From Actinomycetes bacterium (GTDB taxonomy: Bacteria; Actinomycetota; Thermoleophilia; Solirubrobacterales; JACPNS01), in contig JAEYBE010000020.1 of assembly GCA_023404495.1 (NCBI GenBank), positions 1-64,000 of the forward strand: a DNA stretch of 64,000 nucleotides, read 5' to 3'. The notes under the pieces are model-generated. The model did not search any database. It saw only the letters and a list, made by a program, of their open reading frames with translations, and was not told the DNA's origin. How positions within the stretch are numbered: position 1 is the first letter of the stretch; every line of letters begins with the position of its first letter. The position numbers and the translations under genes were made by a program. Shown one piece after another: positions 1 to 7,982 of this stretch.

Positions 1-8
1 ATGGGGAC

Positions 9-155
9 ATGATCAAGTGGGACAGACAGCAGCAGCGGGTTTGGGTGGCAGGTTGGCGCCTCCACCACGGCTTGACGGGCATTGTGCTCGCCGTCGCAGG
101 CGGTCTCTTGATGGCGCATGACTGGAAAGACCGCGCCGACTGGATTCACAGCTAG
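9..155 (+). CDS. small hypothetical protein with one membrane segment
   Basis: A 48-residue reading frame starts at an ATG whose last two bases overlap a TGA in another frame, an arrangement typical of a gene that follows an upstream one with a 4-bp overlap. It begins with a charged stretch (MIKWDRQQQRVW), has a hydrophobic segment around residues 23-36 (GIVLAVAGGLLMAH) and ends in a charged tail. The frame is open to the window edge, so it could also be the C-terminus of a longer protein. I do not recognise the family. Confidence 0.4.
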   Translation: MIKWDRQQQRVWVAGWRLHHGLTGIVLAVAGGLLMAHDWKDRADWIHS

Positions 156-177
156 CCAGATCGCCTCCGCGACTCGC

Positions 178-498
178 TCATGAATCGGAGCGCCTGGTCT
201 CCAGGCGCTCCGCCATTTCCCAGCCGACAGCAACTCCTACGAGCATCCCGAGCCGGGTCTGCTCAAGCACGAAGTTTCGAAGATCTGTGATCCGCTGATC
301 CGGGTCCGGCAGCGTCGCCGTTTTCAGAACCATCGACTCGTGCGCGTCGTCAAACCAACCGCCGGCGCGCAGCGCATCGTCCAGCAGGTTCTGAAGTTGC
401 GGCGCGATCTGCGCGAGTCGCGCTTCGATGGCATCGAAACCCCGCTCTTGGCTCAGCTCCTCGACGACGGCTTCGATCTCGGCCTGTTCTGGATCCAT
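178..498 (-). CDS. hypothetical protein, 106 aa
   Basis: Acidic N-terminus (MDPEQAEIEA), predicted mostly helical, with a modestly hydrophobic C-terminal segment (GMLVGVAVGWEMAERL). A longer frame extends to 591, but the ATG at 498 is preferred because a TACCAT hexamer lies exactly 6 nt upstream, the leaderless arrangement seen at many genes here, and the extra residues are Arg/Pro-rich as in non-coding shadow sequence. No family recognised; no catalytic motif visible. Confidence 0.6.
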   Translation of the reverse strand: MDPEQAEIEAVVEELSQERGFDAIEARLAQIAPQLQNLLDDALRAGGWFDDAHESMVLKTATLPDPDQRITDLRNFVLEQTRLGMLVGVAVGWEMAERLETRRSDS

Positions 499-625
499 TC
501 GCCGATGGTACGCGCGCGCGACTCCACGACGTGGGGCACCGGGGCGGCGCCGCGGAGTCGTTGTCTCGTGTTCAAGCGATGTCCACTCCACGAAGTCGCC
601 CCCTGGGGAGACTTCTCGGAGCGCA

Positions 626-1219
626 CTAGCCAGTCAGCTCACGCAACCGACGCCGAACCGCAAGCAACTCCAAGTAGTTGCCGACGCCGCCGAAGAGCCG
701 CAACCCCGAACTCACATCGAGCCAGTCGGGCGATTCTGCCGCGCCTGACGCGTACTCACGATGGCTGCAGAACTCGCAGAAACAGTGATCGCCGTGGTTC
801 TCGTTGACATACGCGATTCCAGTGAGCTTCTCGCGACGCGACAACAACGCTCGAGCGCGATACGAGCCGTCGAACATCGCGTGATCGCGGCCGTACTTGC
901 GCTTGAAGTACTGCACATACGCGCTCATCACCGACCGCATCAACGCTTCCATCCCCCCGGCGTCGACCTGGAAAAGCACCAGATGGAAGTGCGTTCGGCA
1001 GACGGCGAACGCCGCAAGTCGCACCCGCTCTCGCAACGATCGATAGGTCCGGCCACGATCGTCTTTGACTGGCTCGCGCGAAAGGTGCCGTCGGAGCGCT
1101 TCCTTGAAGAATCGACGATCCTCGTCGTCCAGGAACATCGGCCTGCGACCGGCCTCGCGGTTGTACACGTGATACAGCCGTCCCGCAAGCAGCCTGCTGA
1201 TCACGTTGCGCCGTGGCAT
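626..1219 (-). CDS. REP-associated tyrosine transposase-like protein (RAYT 1)
   Basis: A 197-residue Y1_Tnp (IS200-like HUH) family protein. Seen: the N-terminal YHVYNR signature, the metal-binding His-x-His in THFHLVLF at about residue 77, a downstream YVQYFKRKYGR stretch with candidate catalytic Tyr, and a MFDGSYRARALLS segment matching the usual 'G-lfq-gRy' region. Length is normal for RAYTs, so it is probably intact. Known for the family: single-strand DNA nicking at hairpins; RAYTs are usually single-copy, domesticated and associated with REP palindromes. No copy of the palindrome found around RAYT 2 lies near this gene, though an imperfect hairpin (1242-1280) precedes it. The two RAYTs are clearly diverged from each other. 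Confidence 0.85.
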   Translation of the reverse strand: MPRRNVISRLLAGRLYHVYNREAGRRPMFLDDEDRRFFKEALRRHLSREPVKDDRGRTYRSLRERVRLAAFAVCRTHFHLVLFQVDAGGMEALMRSVMSAYVQYFKRKYGRDHAMFDGSYRARALLSRREKLTGIAYVNENHGDHCFCEFCSHREYASGAAESPDWLDVSSGLRLFGGVGNYLELLAVRRRLRELTG

Positions 1220-1312
1220 GCATGCATTGCAGCATCGCCGGCGTCACGAATCAAGACCTAAATCAAACAATTGCGTGACGGCTTTGCACCGATCTAGACT
1301 CAACGTCTACAC

Positions 1313-1385
1313 GGGGCCATAGCTCAGTTGGTAGAGCGCCTGCTTTGCAAGCAGGAGGTCGTCGGTTCGAACCCGTCTGGCTCCA
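1313..1385 (+). tRNA. tRNA-Ala (anticodon TGC)
   Basis: A 73-nt cloverleaf. The acceptor stem GGGGCCA pairs with TGGCTCC through one G-U pair; the D-arm has AGCTCAGTTGGTAGAGC; the anticodon stem CCTGC/GCAGG encloses TTTGCAA, giving anticodon TGC; the T-arm contains GGTTCGAACCC. The 3' CCA is not encoded and must be added by nucleotidyltransferase. Confidence 0.98.
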
Positions 1386-1391
1386 TTCGAA

Positions 1392-1862
1392 TCAGTCCGA
1401 CTCAGCGGATGCCTTCAGTTGGCTCAGGCCCTTTTCGAACTCGCGGCCGAGATAGGCGTCCATGCGAAACAGTTTTCCCATCGCGCGCTGGAAAAACGAC
1501 TGGTGACCGGTCATCGTCCACGTGACTTCAGTCCCTCCGGTGGCGGGCTTGAGCGTGAATGTCGCCAAGTTCCGAGCCTTGAACGGCTTGATGAACTCAA
1601 GTTCGACTTCCACGCGCTCGTTGGGCACCGACCCGACGTTCTCCATTCGCCCCTCGCCGACTTTGCGATTTCCATTCCAGCTATAGATCCCGCCGACTCC
1701 GGCCGCAGGCCCTTGGTAGTCACGCGCAAGGTCAGGGTCGATGCCTTCCCACGGCGACCACTTGGTCCACTCCCGAAACTGATCGATCAGCGGAAAGATG
1801 CGCTCGGGGCCCGCCTCGATCTTTGCGCTGCGTGAAATCTCGAAATTCGTGTCAGAGCTCAT
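1392..1862 (-). CDS. SRPBCC (polyketide cyclase/START-like) protein
   Basis: A 156-residue single-domain protein of the SRPBCC ligand-binding superfamily: the start reads FEISRSAKIEAGPERIFPLI, followed by the FREWTKWSPWE motif typical of the polyketide_cyc2 branch, and ends in a long C-terminal helix (GREFEKGLSQLKA). These proteins bind small hydrophobic ligands in a helix-grip fold; the ligand here is unknown. The ATG at 1862 is chosen because upstream residues overlap the TetR gene; it leaves 7 bp after that gene's stop, so the two are probably co-transcribed and the TetR may sense a ligand related to this protein. Confidence 0.8.
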   Translation of the reverse strand: MSSDTNFEISRSAKIEAGPERIFPLIDQFREWTKWSPWEGIDPDLARDYQGPAAGVGGIYSWNGNRKVGEGRMENVGSVPNERVEVELEFIKPFKARNLATFTLKPATGGTEVTWTMTGHQSFFQRAMGKLFRMDAYLGREFEKGLSQLKASAESD

Positions 1863-1869
1863 TGGCGCA

Positions 1870-2532
1870 TCAAACCAGATTCGAGTCGAGACCGCGCAGG
1901 GCCGCAAGAACGAACTTCAGCAGCTCCGGCTGTAGGTGCACGGCGTTCTCGGCCTGACCCAGGCTCACCACCTGTGTGACGATCGCGCCGATCGCAGCCA
2001 GCGTCGCCTGAATCGCGAAGCGGTCTTGCGGCCGCACATCGAGCACGCCCATGATCAGCTCCACAGTGCGCATCTGGATCTCGACGCGGTGTTCGATCGC
2101 GTCCTGTCCGGCGGCGTAGACCTCGACGTAGAAAGTTCGCGCGATCGCGGGCTCGTCCGCGACCAGGCCGAGGAAGCTCGCCAAGATCATCGAGATCTGC
2201 TCCTCTTTGGAGCCGCCTGTCGACTCGACTTGCTCGACGGCCGCGGTGATGCGTCGCACCATCTCGTCGGCCGCCTGCTCGAACGAAGCCATGAAGCAGT
2301 CGTGCTTGTCGGTGAACTGGGCGTAGAAGGTCTCGCGTGAGACGCCGGCTCGCTTGAGGACTTCCGCGACGGTCGCCTTGTTGTATCCAAGCTCGCCCAC
2401 CGCCTCGGACATCGCGCGCATGATGCGCTCGCGCTGCGAGGACTCGACCTCTTCGCGGGAGAGATTGTGCCGACCGCGCGGCAGGCGCTCGAAAGGCTTG
2501 GCCGTAGTTTTCTTGACCTGACTCTTGGGCAT
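1870..2532 (-). CDS. TetR family transcriptional regulator
   Basis: A 220-residue TetR protein. The N-terminal helix-turn-helix covers about residues 33-85 (RERIMRAMSEAVGELGYNKATVAEVLKRAGVSRETFYAQF), followed by a helical ligand-binding domain. A basic N-terminal extension (KKTTAKPFERLPRGRH) precedes the DNA-binding domain. It is the first gene of a two-gene unit with the SRPBCC protein. A TAGACT hexamer 6 nt before the ATG suggests a leaderless transcript; the divergent cold-shock gene begins 194 bp away. Confidence 0.9.
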   Translation of the reverse strand: MPKSQVKKTTAKPFERLPRGRHNLSREEVESSQRERIMRAMSEAVGELGYNKATVAEVLKRAGVSRETFYAQFTDKHDCFMASFEQAADEMVRRITAAVEQVESTGGSKEEQISMILASFLGLVADEPAIARTFYVEVYAAGQDAIEHRVEIQMRTVELIMGVLDVRPQDRFAIQATLAAIGAIVTQVVSLGQAENAVHLQPELLKFVLAALRGLDSNLV

Positions 2533-2725
2533 GCGGTCAGTCTATGTACCAAGCAGTACGTTTGCGCGGAAAACATTGATTTCACGAGTCAGCCGCGATC
2601 CCTACTACCTTTGGCAGAAGGCGCGAACGGTTCATGCCGCCGCGTCGATTCAAGACAGTCGCTTCTGGCCGGGGGTTCGTATCGATTTCCAGGTTCGCGA
2701 CGTAAGCAAGACACAGGAGAAATCA

Positions 2726-2929
2726 ATGCCCACTGGCACAGTCAAGTGGTTCAACGACGACAAGGGCTTCGGCTTCATCGCGCCGGAAGACGGTTCCAAG
2801 GACGTCTTCGCCCACCACACGGAGATCCTCGCGGATGGCTTCCGCTCACTCGGCGAGGGTGATCGCGTGGAGTTCGAGGTTGAGCCCGGGGACAAGGGCC
2901 CCAAGGCTGTCGGAATCAAGAAGATCTAG
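2726..2929 (+). CDS. cold-shock protein (CspA family)
   Basis: A 67-residue cold-shock domain with both RNA-binding motifs: KGFGFI (RNP1) and VFAHH (RNP2, normally VFVHH/VFVHY). It starts at the ATG after an AGGAG ribosome-binding site about 8 nt upstream. Known role of the family: single-stranded nucleic acid binding and RNA chaperone. The gap of about 190 nt to the divergent TetR gene leaves room for the long structured leader typical of cspA-type genes. A good intrinsic terminator follows at 2962-2994. Confidence 0.96.
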   Translation: MPTGTVKWFNDDKGFGFIAPEDGSKDVFAHHTEILADGFRSLGEGDRVEFEVEPGDKGPKAVGIKKI

Positions 2930-2961
2930 GTTTCGACGACAGACAGATTCTGTCGCGAATC

Positions 2962-2994
2962 AGGCGGCGTTCCGAGAGGAGCGTCGCCTTTTTC
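2962..2994 (+). terminator. intrinsic terminator of the cold-shock gene
   Basis: GGCGGCG (2963-2969) pairs with CGTCGCC (2982-2988) with one G-T pair, followed by TTTTT. It overlaps the last codon region of the convergent amidase gene. Confidence 0.85.
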
Positions 2995-3754
2995 ATTTCT
3001 GCGCCAGGAAATCGGCAAGCCCAGACCGCAACGCGCGAGCAGTGTGTTCGCGCCATTTGGCGCGTTTCATCAGGCGGCCATCGCGGCTGTTCTCCATGTT
3101 GCCGAGTTCGACCAGGACTTTGGGAATCTTCGAGAGATTGAGTCCGCCAAGATCGGTGCGCCGGTCAAGACCGGCCTTGCCGCGATAGTTCGACCGCACG
3201 AGTCCGGCCTGATCGAGTGCAGCCCGAACGTCGAGCGCGAGCGCCAGCGAGGGCCGCACGATTTGGTCCGTGTAGCCGCGCACGAGCCCGGGGCGAATCA
3301 CATGGAAACCGCGACCAGACGCACCGTTCCCGTCGCCGTGGATGGAGATGGCGACGTCGGCTCCGGCGTGGTTTCCGATCCGCGCGCGCTTGTCGATGCA
3401 CGGACCGACGCCGGAATTGCTCTTGCGGGTGAGCACAACCTTTGCCCCCTGCTGTTCAAGCAGTCGCTTGAGCCGCTTGGCAAGGTCCCAGGTGAAGGCC
3501 GGCTCGGTCAGGCGCTGATCGGCTGTTGCGGTCCCGGTTGTGTCGCATTCCTTGCGAAAGCCACCGGCAGGCACGAGCCGGTTGATCTGCGAGAGATGAG
3601 AGGCGTTGCCACCGTTGTGGCCGGGATCGACCGCGATCGTCGCCCCCTCGAGAGCTTTTAGCGTCGACCGGGCAGCGGACGTTTCAGCGGGCTGGCCCGC
3701 GGCGGCGACCGCCAGAGAGATGGCCAATGCGAATGCGGCGATGAACTGTGGCAT
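2993..3754 (-). CDS. N-acetylmuramoyl-L-alanine amidase (Amidase_3), secreted
   Basis: A 253-residue zinc amidase expected to cleave the lactyl-peptide bond of peptidoglycan outside the membrane. Seen: a signal peptide (residues 1-29, FIAAFALAISLAVAAAG...), the first zinc-ligand motif VAVDPGHNGG (His at about 46), a second His in ISIHGDGN, and the catalytic Glu in VLVELGNMEN. No SPOR, SH3 or other cell-wall-binding domain is attached. It converges on the cold-shock gene. It could act in cell separation or wall turnover. Confidence 0.92.
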   Translation of the reverse strand: MPQFIAAFALAISLAVAAAGQPAETSAARSTLKALEGATIAVDPGHNGGNASHLSQINRLVPAGGFRKECDTTGTATADQRLTEPAFTWDLAKRLKRLLEQQGAKVVLTRKSNSGVGPCIDKRARIGNHAGADVAISIHGDGNGASGRGFHVIRPGLVRGYTDQIVRPSLALALDVRAALDQAGLVRSNYRGKAGLDRRTDLGGLNLSKIPKVLVELGNMENSRDGRLMKRAKWREHTARALRSGLADFLAQK

Positions 3755-3785
3755 CGCTGCAATTCTGGCGGAAGTCGCGACGCGC

Positions 3786-4244
3786 CTACCCGGGCTTTAG
3801 GACCATCACCAGGACGGTCGCCCAAAGCAGCACCATTTCGATGCGGCTGGCCAGCAGGATCTTGCCCAGCTGGGTGGCGAAAGCGGCTGATCCAGTGCCC
3901 TCGGCCTTGCCGATCCCGTCGAGTTTGTCCAGACCGGGGGTCAGATAGAGCAGTCCGATCAGGAACGAGATGACGAACATCGTCAACCCGGCCGACACCC
4001 AGGGGTCGCCGAAGCTCCACGGTCCGTCGAGCACTGCACCAACGCCGAAGACGACCGTCAGCAGGCTCACCGGAATCAGCCAGCGCGGACCGAGAAATAC
4101 GAGGTCTGAGACGAAGCCACCGATCTCGTCGGCGTTTTCGCGGGCAACGATCCGGTGGCTGGAAATCTGTAGGTAAGTGTCGCTGCCGACCCAGCAGATC
4201 GCTCCTGCCACGTGCCCAGCGACCAGCAATTCATATGCGGTCAT
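3786..4244 (-). CDS. DUF2269-like integral membrane protein
   Basis: A 152-residue protein with four hydrophobic segments (about 5-21, 55-72, 84-103, 133-149). The opening MTAYELLVAGHVAGAICWVG and the RW(L)IP segment resemble DUF2269-type proteins; function unknown. A TAGTAT hexamer 6 nt upstream of the ATG supports this start. It precedes the amidase on the same strand by about 30 bp and may be co-transcribed. Confidence 0.65.
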   Translation of the reverse strand: MTAYELLVAGHVAGAICWVGSDTYLQISSHRIVARENADEIGGFVSDLVFLGPRWLIPVSLLTVVFGVGAVLDGPWSFGDPWVSAGLTMFVISFLIGLLYLTPGLDKLDGIGKAEGTGSAAFATQLGKILLASRIEMVLLWATVLVMVLKPG

Positions 4245-4257
4245 GCCGCGATACTAA

Positions 4258-4605
4258 CTATTTGCGCTGGCGCCTGAAGGGCCGTGGCCGCAGATCATCG
4301 TGCGGCTCGAACTGGGCCATCGGATCCTCGCCTTTGTAGCGAAGCGCGCCGGCCATCGCGGCCACGACGACGGCGAGCACCGCGGCTGTGATGAGCGTCA
4401 GGAAATCGAGGCCGTAAAGGGCGATCACGGCGAACGTCATGGCAAGCATCGCCGTCGCGAACGCGAGGGCGACCCAGAGCACCGTCTTGCGCCGACGTTC
4501 GGTCGGACGCTTGGGCCCGTTCATCAGCTCGATGACGGTCGGCTCCCGGTCGGCAACGCGGTCCGCCTCCTCGCTCTCGCGCGCCTGATCTGAAGGATTC
4601 TCCAC
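4258..4605 (-). CDS. small membrane protein, hypothetical
   Basis: 115 residues from a GTG start. A charged N-terminus (VENPSDQARESEEADRVADREP) is followed by two closely spaced transmembrane helices (about residues 43-62 and 66-86) and a basic tail ending RPRPFRRQRK. A TATGCT hexamer lies 6 nt before the GTG, which favours it over in-frame starts further upstream that run into the divergent gene. No family recognised. Confidence 0.65.
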   Translation of the reverse strand: MENPSDQARESEEADRVADREPTVIELMNGPKRPTERRRKTVLWVALAFATAMLAMTFAVIALYGLDFLTLITAAVLAVVVAAMAGALRYKGEDPMAQFEPHDDLRPRPFRRQRK

Positions 4606-4659
4606 GGCGCCAGCATATCTTTGGCTCGGCTTCGCTGGGTCGGTGTAAAATGGATACGA

Positions 4660-5136
4660 ATGGTCCAGTTTCTCGAGAAGCGCTACACCTCTTCGGTCGA
4701 TCCCTACGCGGACACCGACGTCGTCGATGCACGCGCACCGCGGACATTGCAGGCGACGGTCGCGGTCGTGACTGCGGCCGCTTGGGTCTTCAATGCCCCA
4801 TGGCTCGTCGCGCTTATGGCCCTCCAATTGATCATCGGGCTCTCGCTCGGGCGTCGCTGGTGCCTGCCGTGCGTCTTCTGGTTTGAAGTGCTGCAGCCGC
4901 GCGTCGGCGAGGGTCGCATCGAAGATTCGCGCGTCCCGCGTTTTGCGAACATCCTCGGGGCCGTTTTCATGAGCGCCGCCTCATTGCTCTTTCTGCTCGG
5001 ATTCGCCGCGGCTGGCTGGGCCGTCACATTGATGGTCACCGCACTGGCGTCGCTCGCTGCGATCAGTGGCATCTGCGTCGGCTGCGAGATGTACGCCGCC
5101 TGGGCTCGCGCGCGCGGCATCGCGCTGGCGCACTGA
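4660..5136 (+). CDS. DUF4395 membrane protein
   Basis: 158 residues; four hydrophobic segments and Cys motifs CLPC (about residue 68) and CVGC (about 146) at membrane edges, as in DUF4395 proteins. The ATG (MVQFLEKRY) is preferred over an upstream TTG because a TAAAAT hexamer sits 8 nt before it. The next gene, 6 bp downstream, is a thioredoxin-like protein; this pairing is common and suggests a membrane thiol redox role, which is inference. Confidence 0.8.
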   Translation: MVQFLEKRYTSSVDPYADTDVVDARAPRTLQATVAVVTAAAWVFNAPWLVALMALQLIIGLSLGRRWCLPCVFWFEVLQPRVGEGRIEDSRVPRFANILGAVFMSAASLLFLLGFAAAGWAVTLMVTALASLAAISGICVGCEMYAAWARARGIALAH

Positions 5137-5142
5137 GGTTCG

Positions 5143-5523
5143 ATGTCGGAGCGACTGCTCGTACTCGCGATCATCGTCGCGTCCGCTGCACTGGTCGGAG
5201 CGGTCGCCAACGCCTGGCTGCGCAAGCGCCATCACCTTGAATTGATCGACCCGGTGGATTTTGACCCCGGCGCCCGGGTCGTGGTCTTCACGAGCCCCTA
5301 CTGCCACGGTTGCAGCCAATGGCTGGCGGCACTTGAGGGCGACGAAGTCAGCGCTTCGTCGATCGACATCTCGAAGCGCCCCGACGCGGCTGCGCGCTAC
5401 AAGATCAACAGTACGCCGCGGATTGCTGTGGTCGATCCCGCCGGCACGGTGTTGCGCGAGTTCCATCACTTCGAGCCGCGACGCAGCGACCTCGATCAGA
5501 TTTTACGGCTGACCAAAGTCTGA
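5143..5523 (+). CDS. membrane-anchored thioredoxin-like protein
   Basis: 126 residues. One N-terminal transmembrane helix (about 4-24) places a small thioredoxin-fold domain outside. Seen: VVVFTSPYCHGCSQW with a CHGC active-site pair, then the cis-Pro loop in INSTPRIAVVD. It follows the DUF4395 gene by 6 bp, so they form an operon; the two Cys-containing proteins may pass electrons across the membrane. Confidence 0.85.
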   Translation: MSERLLVLAIIVASAALVGAVANAWLRKRHHLELIDPVDFDPGARVVVFTSPYCHGCSQWLAALEGDEVSASSIDISKRPDAAARYKINSTPRIAVVDPAGTVLREFHHFEPRRSDLDQILRLTKV

Positions 5524-5592
5524 TCACCGCAACTCGCGGAAGCGTGAGTGGTTATTGCAGCATCAACCCCGAACGACTGAGGGGATCGTTCA

Positions 5593-6237
5593 ATGATGAT
5601 GCGAAAGACACTCACCACAGCACTGACCGCGATCGTCGCGATGTTTGCCTTCACGGCGGTCGCGACCGCCGCCACGATCGTCGACGACGACATCGGCCAC
5701 TTTCTGAAGGGGACGAACTCGGCAGACACGATCAATGGCAACGGCGGCGATGACAAGATCAACGCCAAGCGTGGCGCGGACACGGTCGATGCCGGCGACG
5801 GAGCCGACCGGGTGTTCGCGGGCCGCGGACCTGACTCTGTGATCGGCGGCGCCGACGACGACGTGCTCCACGGCGGGTTCGGCGACGACGTCCAGCATGG
5901 CGGGTCGGGCAACGACACGATCTATGCCAACCGCGGGCGCGATGAATCCTGGGGCGACGAAGGAAACGACACGCTCTGGGCCCTGGCGCGCGGTGACGTT
6001 CACAGCAGACACGACCACCGCGGAGACACGCTGCATGGTGGCGATGGCGACGACACATTTCGCACGCGGGACGGCGAGCGCGATGTGATTGACTGCGGCC
6101 CCGGCGAGGACACAGCGATCCTCGACTGGAAGGACGTGATCATCGACGCCTCCAGCACCGACAGCGGCGGCTCGTGTGAACACGTCTTCCGCAAAGGGCG
6201 GGCAGCCCGCGACACGCAAGAGGTCGCAAACCCTTAA
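5593..6237 (+). CDS. secreted RTX (hemolysin-type calcium-binding repeat) protein
   Basis: 214 residues. A signal peptide (about 1-27, ending TAVATAAT) precedes about nine degenerate GGxGxDxxx nonapeptides (NGNGGDDKI, GGSGNDTIY, GGDGDDTFR and others), which fold as a calcium-binding parallel beta-roll. The C-terminus has two Cys (DCGPGED and SCEHVF) likely to pair. No enzymatic domain is attached, so a surface or secreted structural role is likely. Two inverted repeats follow the gene. Confidence 0.88.
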   Translation: MMMRKTLTTALTAIVAMFAFTAVATAATIVDDDIGHFLKGTNSADTINGNGGDDKINAKRGADTVDAGDGADRVFAGRGPDSVIGGADDDVLHGGFGDDVQHGGSGNDTIYANRGRDESWGDEGNDTLWALARGDVHSRHDHRGDTLHGGDGDDTFRTRDGERDVIDCGPGEDTAILDWKDVIIDASSTDSGGSCEHVFRKGRAARDTQEVANP

Positions 6238-6253
6238 CTCTTCTGAGCAGACA

Positions 6254-6299
6254 GAACCCCCCACCCTCCGCCGAGCGAACAGCTTGTCCTGGGGGGTTC
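6254..6299. repeat. long-loop inverted repeat after the RTX gene
   Basis: GAACCCCCC (6254-6262) and GGGGGGTTC (6291-6299) are perfect complements around a 28-nt loop. It may be the RTX gene terminator or part of a structured leader of the next gene; no T-run follows on the plus strand. Confidence 0.5.
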
Positions 6300-6313
6300 A
6301 ACGAAGGGACAGG

Positions 6314-6373
6314 TCACACGCGGTGAAACGCGAAGCAGGCCCGGATCGCATGATGCGAACCGGGCCTTTGTGA
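6314..6373 (+). terminator. hairpin/three-way-junction element, possible terminator or attenuator
   Basis: GGCCCGG (6338-6344) pairs with CCGGGCC (6360-6366), with an inner TCGCA/TGCGA extension, followed by TTTG. An outer pair TCACA (6314-6318)/TGTGA (6369-6373) and a small hairpin CGCG-GTGAAA-CGCG between them make a three-way junction. It ends 14 nt before the nitroreductase ATG, so it could terminate the RTX transcript or act in the nitroreductase leader. Confidence 0.55.
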
Positions 6374-6387
6374 TTAATCTGCCGCGC

Positions 6388-6951
6388 ATGGACGTGACCG
6401 ACGCAATCCGCGGACGCAGGACCTGGAAGTCGTTTTCGGGCGATCCACTAACGCGCGAGGAACTCGAGGAACTTTTCGAGCTGGCGCGCTGGGCGCCAAA
6501 CCACAAGCTCACTCAGCCTTGGCGCTTTCGGGTGGTCGGCCCGGCGGCAATGGCGCGTTTGCGGACCGTCGTGGAGCGACAGGCACGCGAATCCGCGCCA
6601 GAGGGCGCAGACGTCGAGACGATCGCGGAGGTCGCAGTCAAGAAGCTTGAGCGCGCCCCGACTCTGGTCGCCGTGACCAGCGTGCGAAACCCCGATCCCA
6701 AGCTCGACACCGAGGACTTCTCGAGCAGCTCGGTCGCCGCCTACATCCTCTTGCTCGCCGCAACAGAGCGTGGCTACGCGAGCTTCTGGCGCTCGCCGGG
6801 CGTTCTGCAGTCGGCTGACGGGGCCACGGCGCTCGGAATCGATCCGGGCGAAGAGCCGCTCGGCCTGATCTACCTGGGCAAGCCCGGAACCGTGCTGCCA
6901 AAGCCCGGTCAGCGCGCGGGCACGGAAGACTTCGTCAGCTACCTCGACTAG
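6388..6951 (+). CDS. nitroreductase family FMN oxidoreductase
   Basis: 187 residues; nitroreductase fold expected to use FMN and NAD(P)H. Seen: the opening DVTDAIRGRRTWKSFS and the WAPNHKLTQPWRF motif (usual 'A-P-s-xxN-QPWrf'), and the closing LIYLGKPG-type strand. The ATG at 6388 is chosen over a GTG at 6370 that lies in the hairpin element. Its TAG stop shares the palindrome CTAG (6948-6951) with the stop of convergent lipA. Confidence 0.88.
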   Translation: MDVTDAIRGRRTWKSFSGDPLTREELEELFELARWAPNHKLTQPWRFRVVGPAAMARLRTVVERQARESAPEGADVETIAEVAVKKLERAPTLVAVTSVRNPDPKLDTEDFSSSSVAAYILLLAATERGYASFWRSPGVLQSADGATALGIDPGEEPLGLIYLGKPGTVLPKPGQRAGTEDFVSYLD

Positions 6952-7982
6952 CCGGCCAGGGCGCGGTCGGCCAGTCGGCCCTCGCGCTTCTCGCGCAGCG
7001 CCTTGGGTGCGTGTTCATCGGCGTGATAGCTGCTGCGCACGAGTGGGCCCGCTGCGACTGACTCGAAGCCCAGCTCATAGGCGGCCGCTTCGAGTTCCTT
7101 GAACTCGTCCGGGTGCCAGTAGCGCACGACCGGCAAGTGGTTGCGCGTCGGTCGCAGGTACTGGCCGACGGTCAGCACCTGTACGAGGTTCTCACGAAGG
7201 AGCTTGAAGGTCTCAATTACTTCTTCCTTGCTCTCGCCCAGGCCCAGCATCAGGCCGGACTTGGTTGAGACTTCGTCGCCGCCGAACAGCTTTGCGTTCT
7301 TCAATACTCGCGATGAGCGCGCGAAGGTCGATCCGCGCCGGGCATACGGGTAGAGGCGCGGGACCACCTCGACGTTGTGATTGAAGACGTCGGGCCGCGC
7401 CGCGATCACCTTGGCCAGGGGCATCTCCTGGCCGCGGAAGTCAGGGGTGAGCACCTCGATCTGCGTGTCCGGCGACTGGGCGCGGATCGCACGGATCGTC
7501 TGGACGAATGCGCCCGCGCCGTAGTCGGGCAAGTCATCGCGATCGACGCTCGTGATCACCGCAAAGCGCAGGCCCATCTTCTTGACCTGGGCAGCAACCT
7601 TGAAACCCTCGATCGGGTCGTTGAAGGTCGGCTTGCCGGTGTTGATGTTGCAGAAGCCGCAGCGGCGCGTGCAGGTGTCGCCGAGGATCATGAACGTCGC
7701 TGTGCCGCGCTCCCAGCACTCGCCGATGTTGGGGCAGTTGGCTTCTTCGCAGACGGTGTTGAGCCCGGCGGACTTGATCTCGCTTCGGATCGCGCGGTAG
7801 TTCGGGCCACCCGGGGAATGAACGCGAAACCACTCGGGCTTGCGATCGCGAAATGGGCGTACTTCGCCGCCGGCGAGCTGCTCGGCCAGTTGCTCGCGTG
7901 AGACGCCGCCAGGGTTTGCGCGCGAGCGGGTGCGGTGCTTGCCGGTTGGCTCGGTTTCGGTCGCGGTCGGCGGCGGATTCAC
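6948..7982 (-). CDS. lipA: lipoyl synthase
   Basis: 344 residues; radical SAM enzyme that inserts two sulfurs into octanoyl-protein. Both iron-sulfur sites are visible: the auxiliary cluster CEEANCPNIGEC and the radical-SAM CTRRCGFC (CxxxCxxC). The C-terminal RSSYHADE carries the conserved Ser that ligates the auxiliary cluster. Start overlaps the lipB stop by 4 bp, so lipB-lipA are one unit. Substrate proteins are likely the E2 subunit encoded 2-3 kb upstream and any GcvH elsewhere. Confidence 0.98.
   Translation of the reverse strand: MNPPPTATETEPTGKHRTRSRANPGGVSREQLAEQLAGGEVRPFRDRKPEWFRVHSPGGPNYRAIRSEIKSAGLNTVCEEANCPNIGECWERGTATFMILGDTCTRRCGFCNINTGKPTFNDPIEGFKVAAQVKKMGLRFAVITSVDRDDLPDYGAGAFVQTIRAIRAQSPDTQIEVLTPDFRGQEMPLAKVIAARPDVFNHNVEVVPRLYPYARRGSTFARSSRVLKNAKLFGGDEVSTKSGLMLGLGESKEEVIETFKLLRENLVQVLTVGQYLRPTRNHLPVVRYWHPDEFKELEAAAYELGFESVAAGPLVRSSYHADEHAPKALREKREGRLADRALAG

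Noticed and set aside
1242..1280. REP element for RAYT 1
   Set aside because: CGTCACG/CGTGACG is a loose hairpin present only once, not matching the 26-bp palindrome, with no partner on the other side of the gene.
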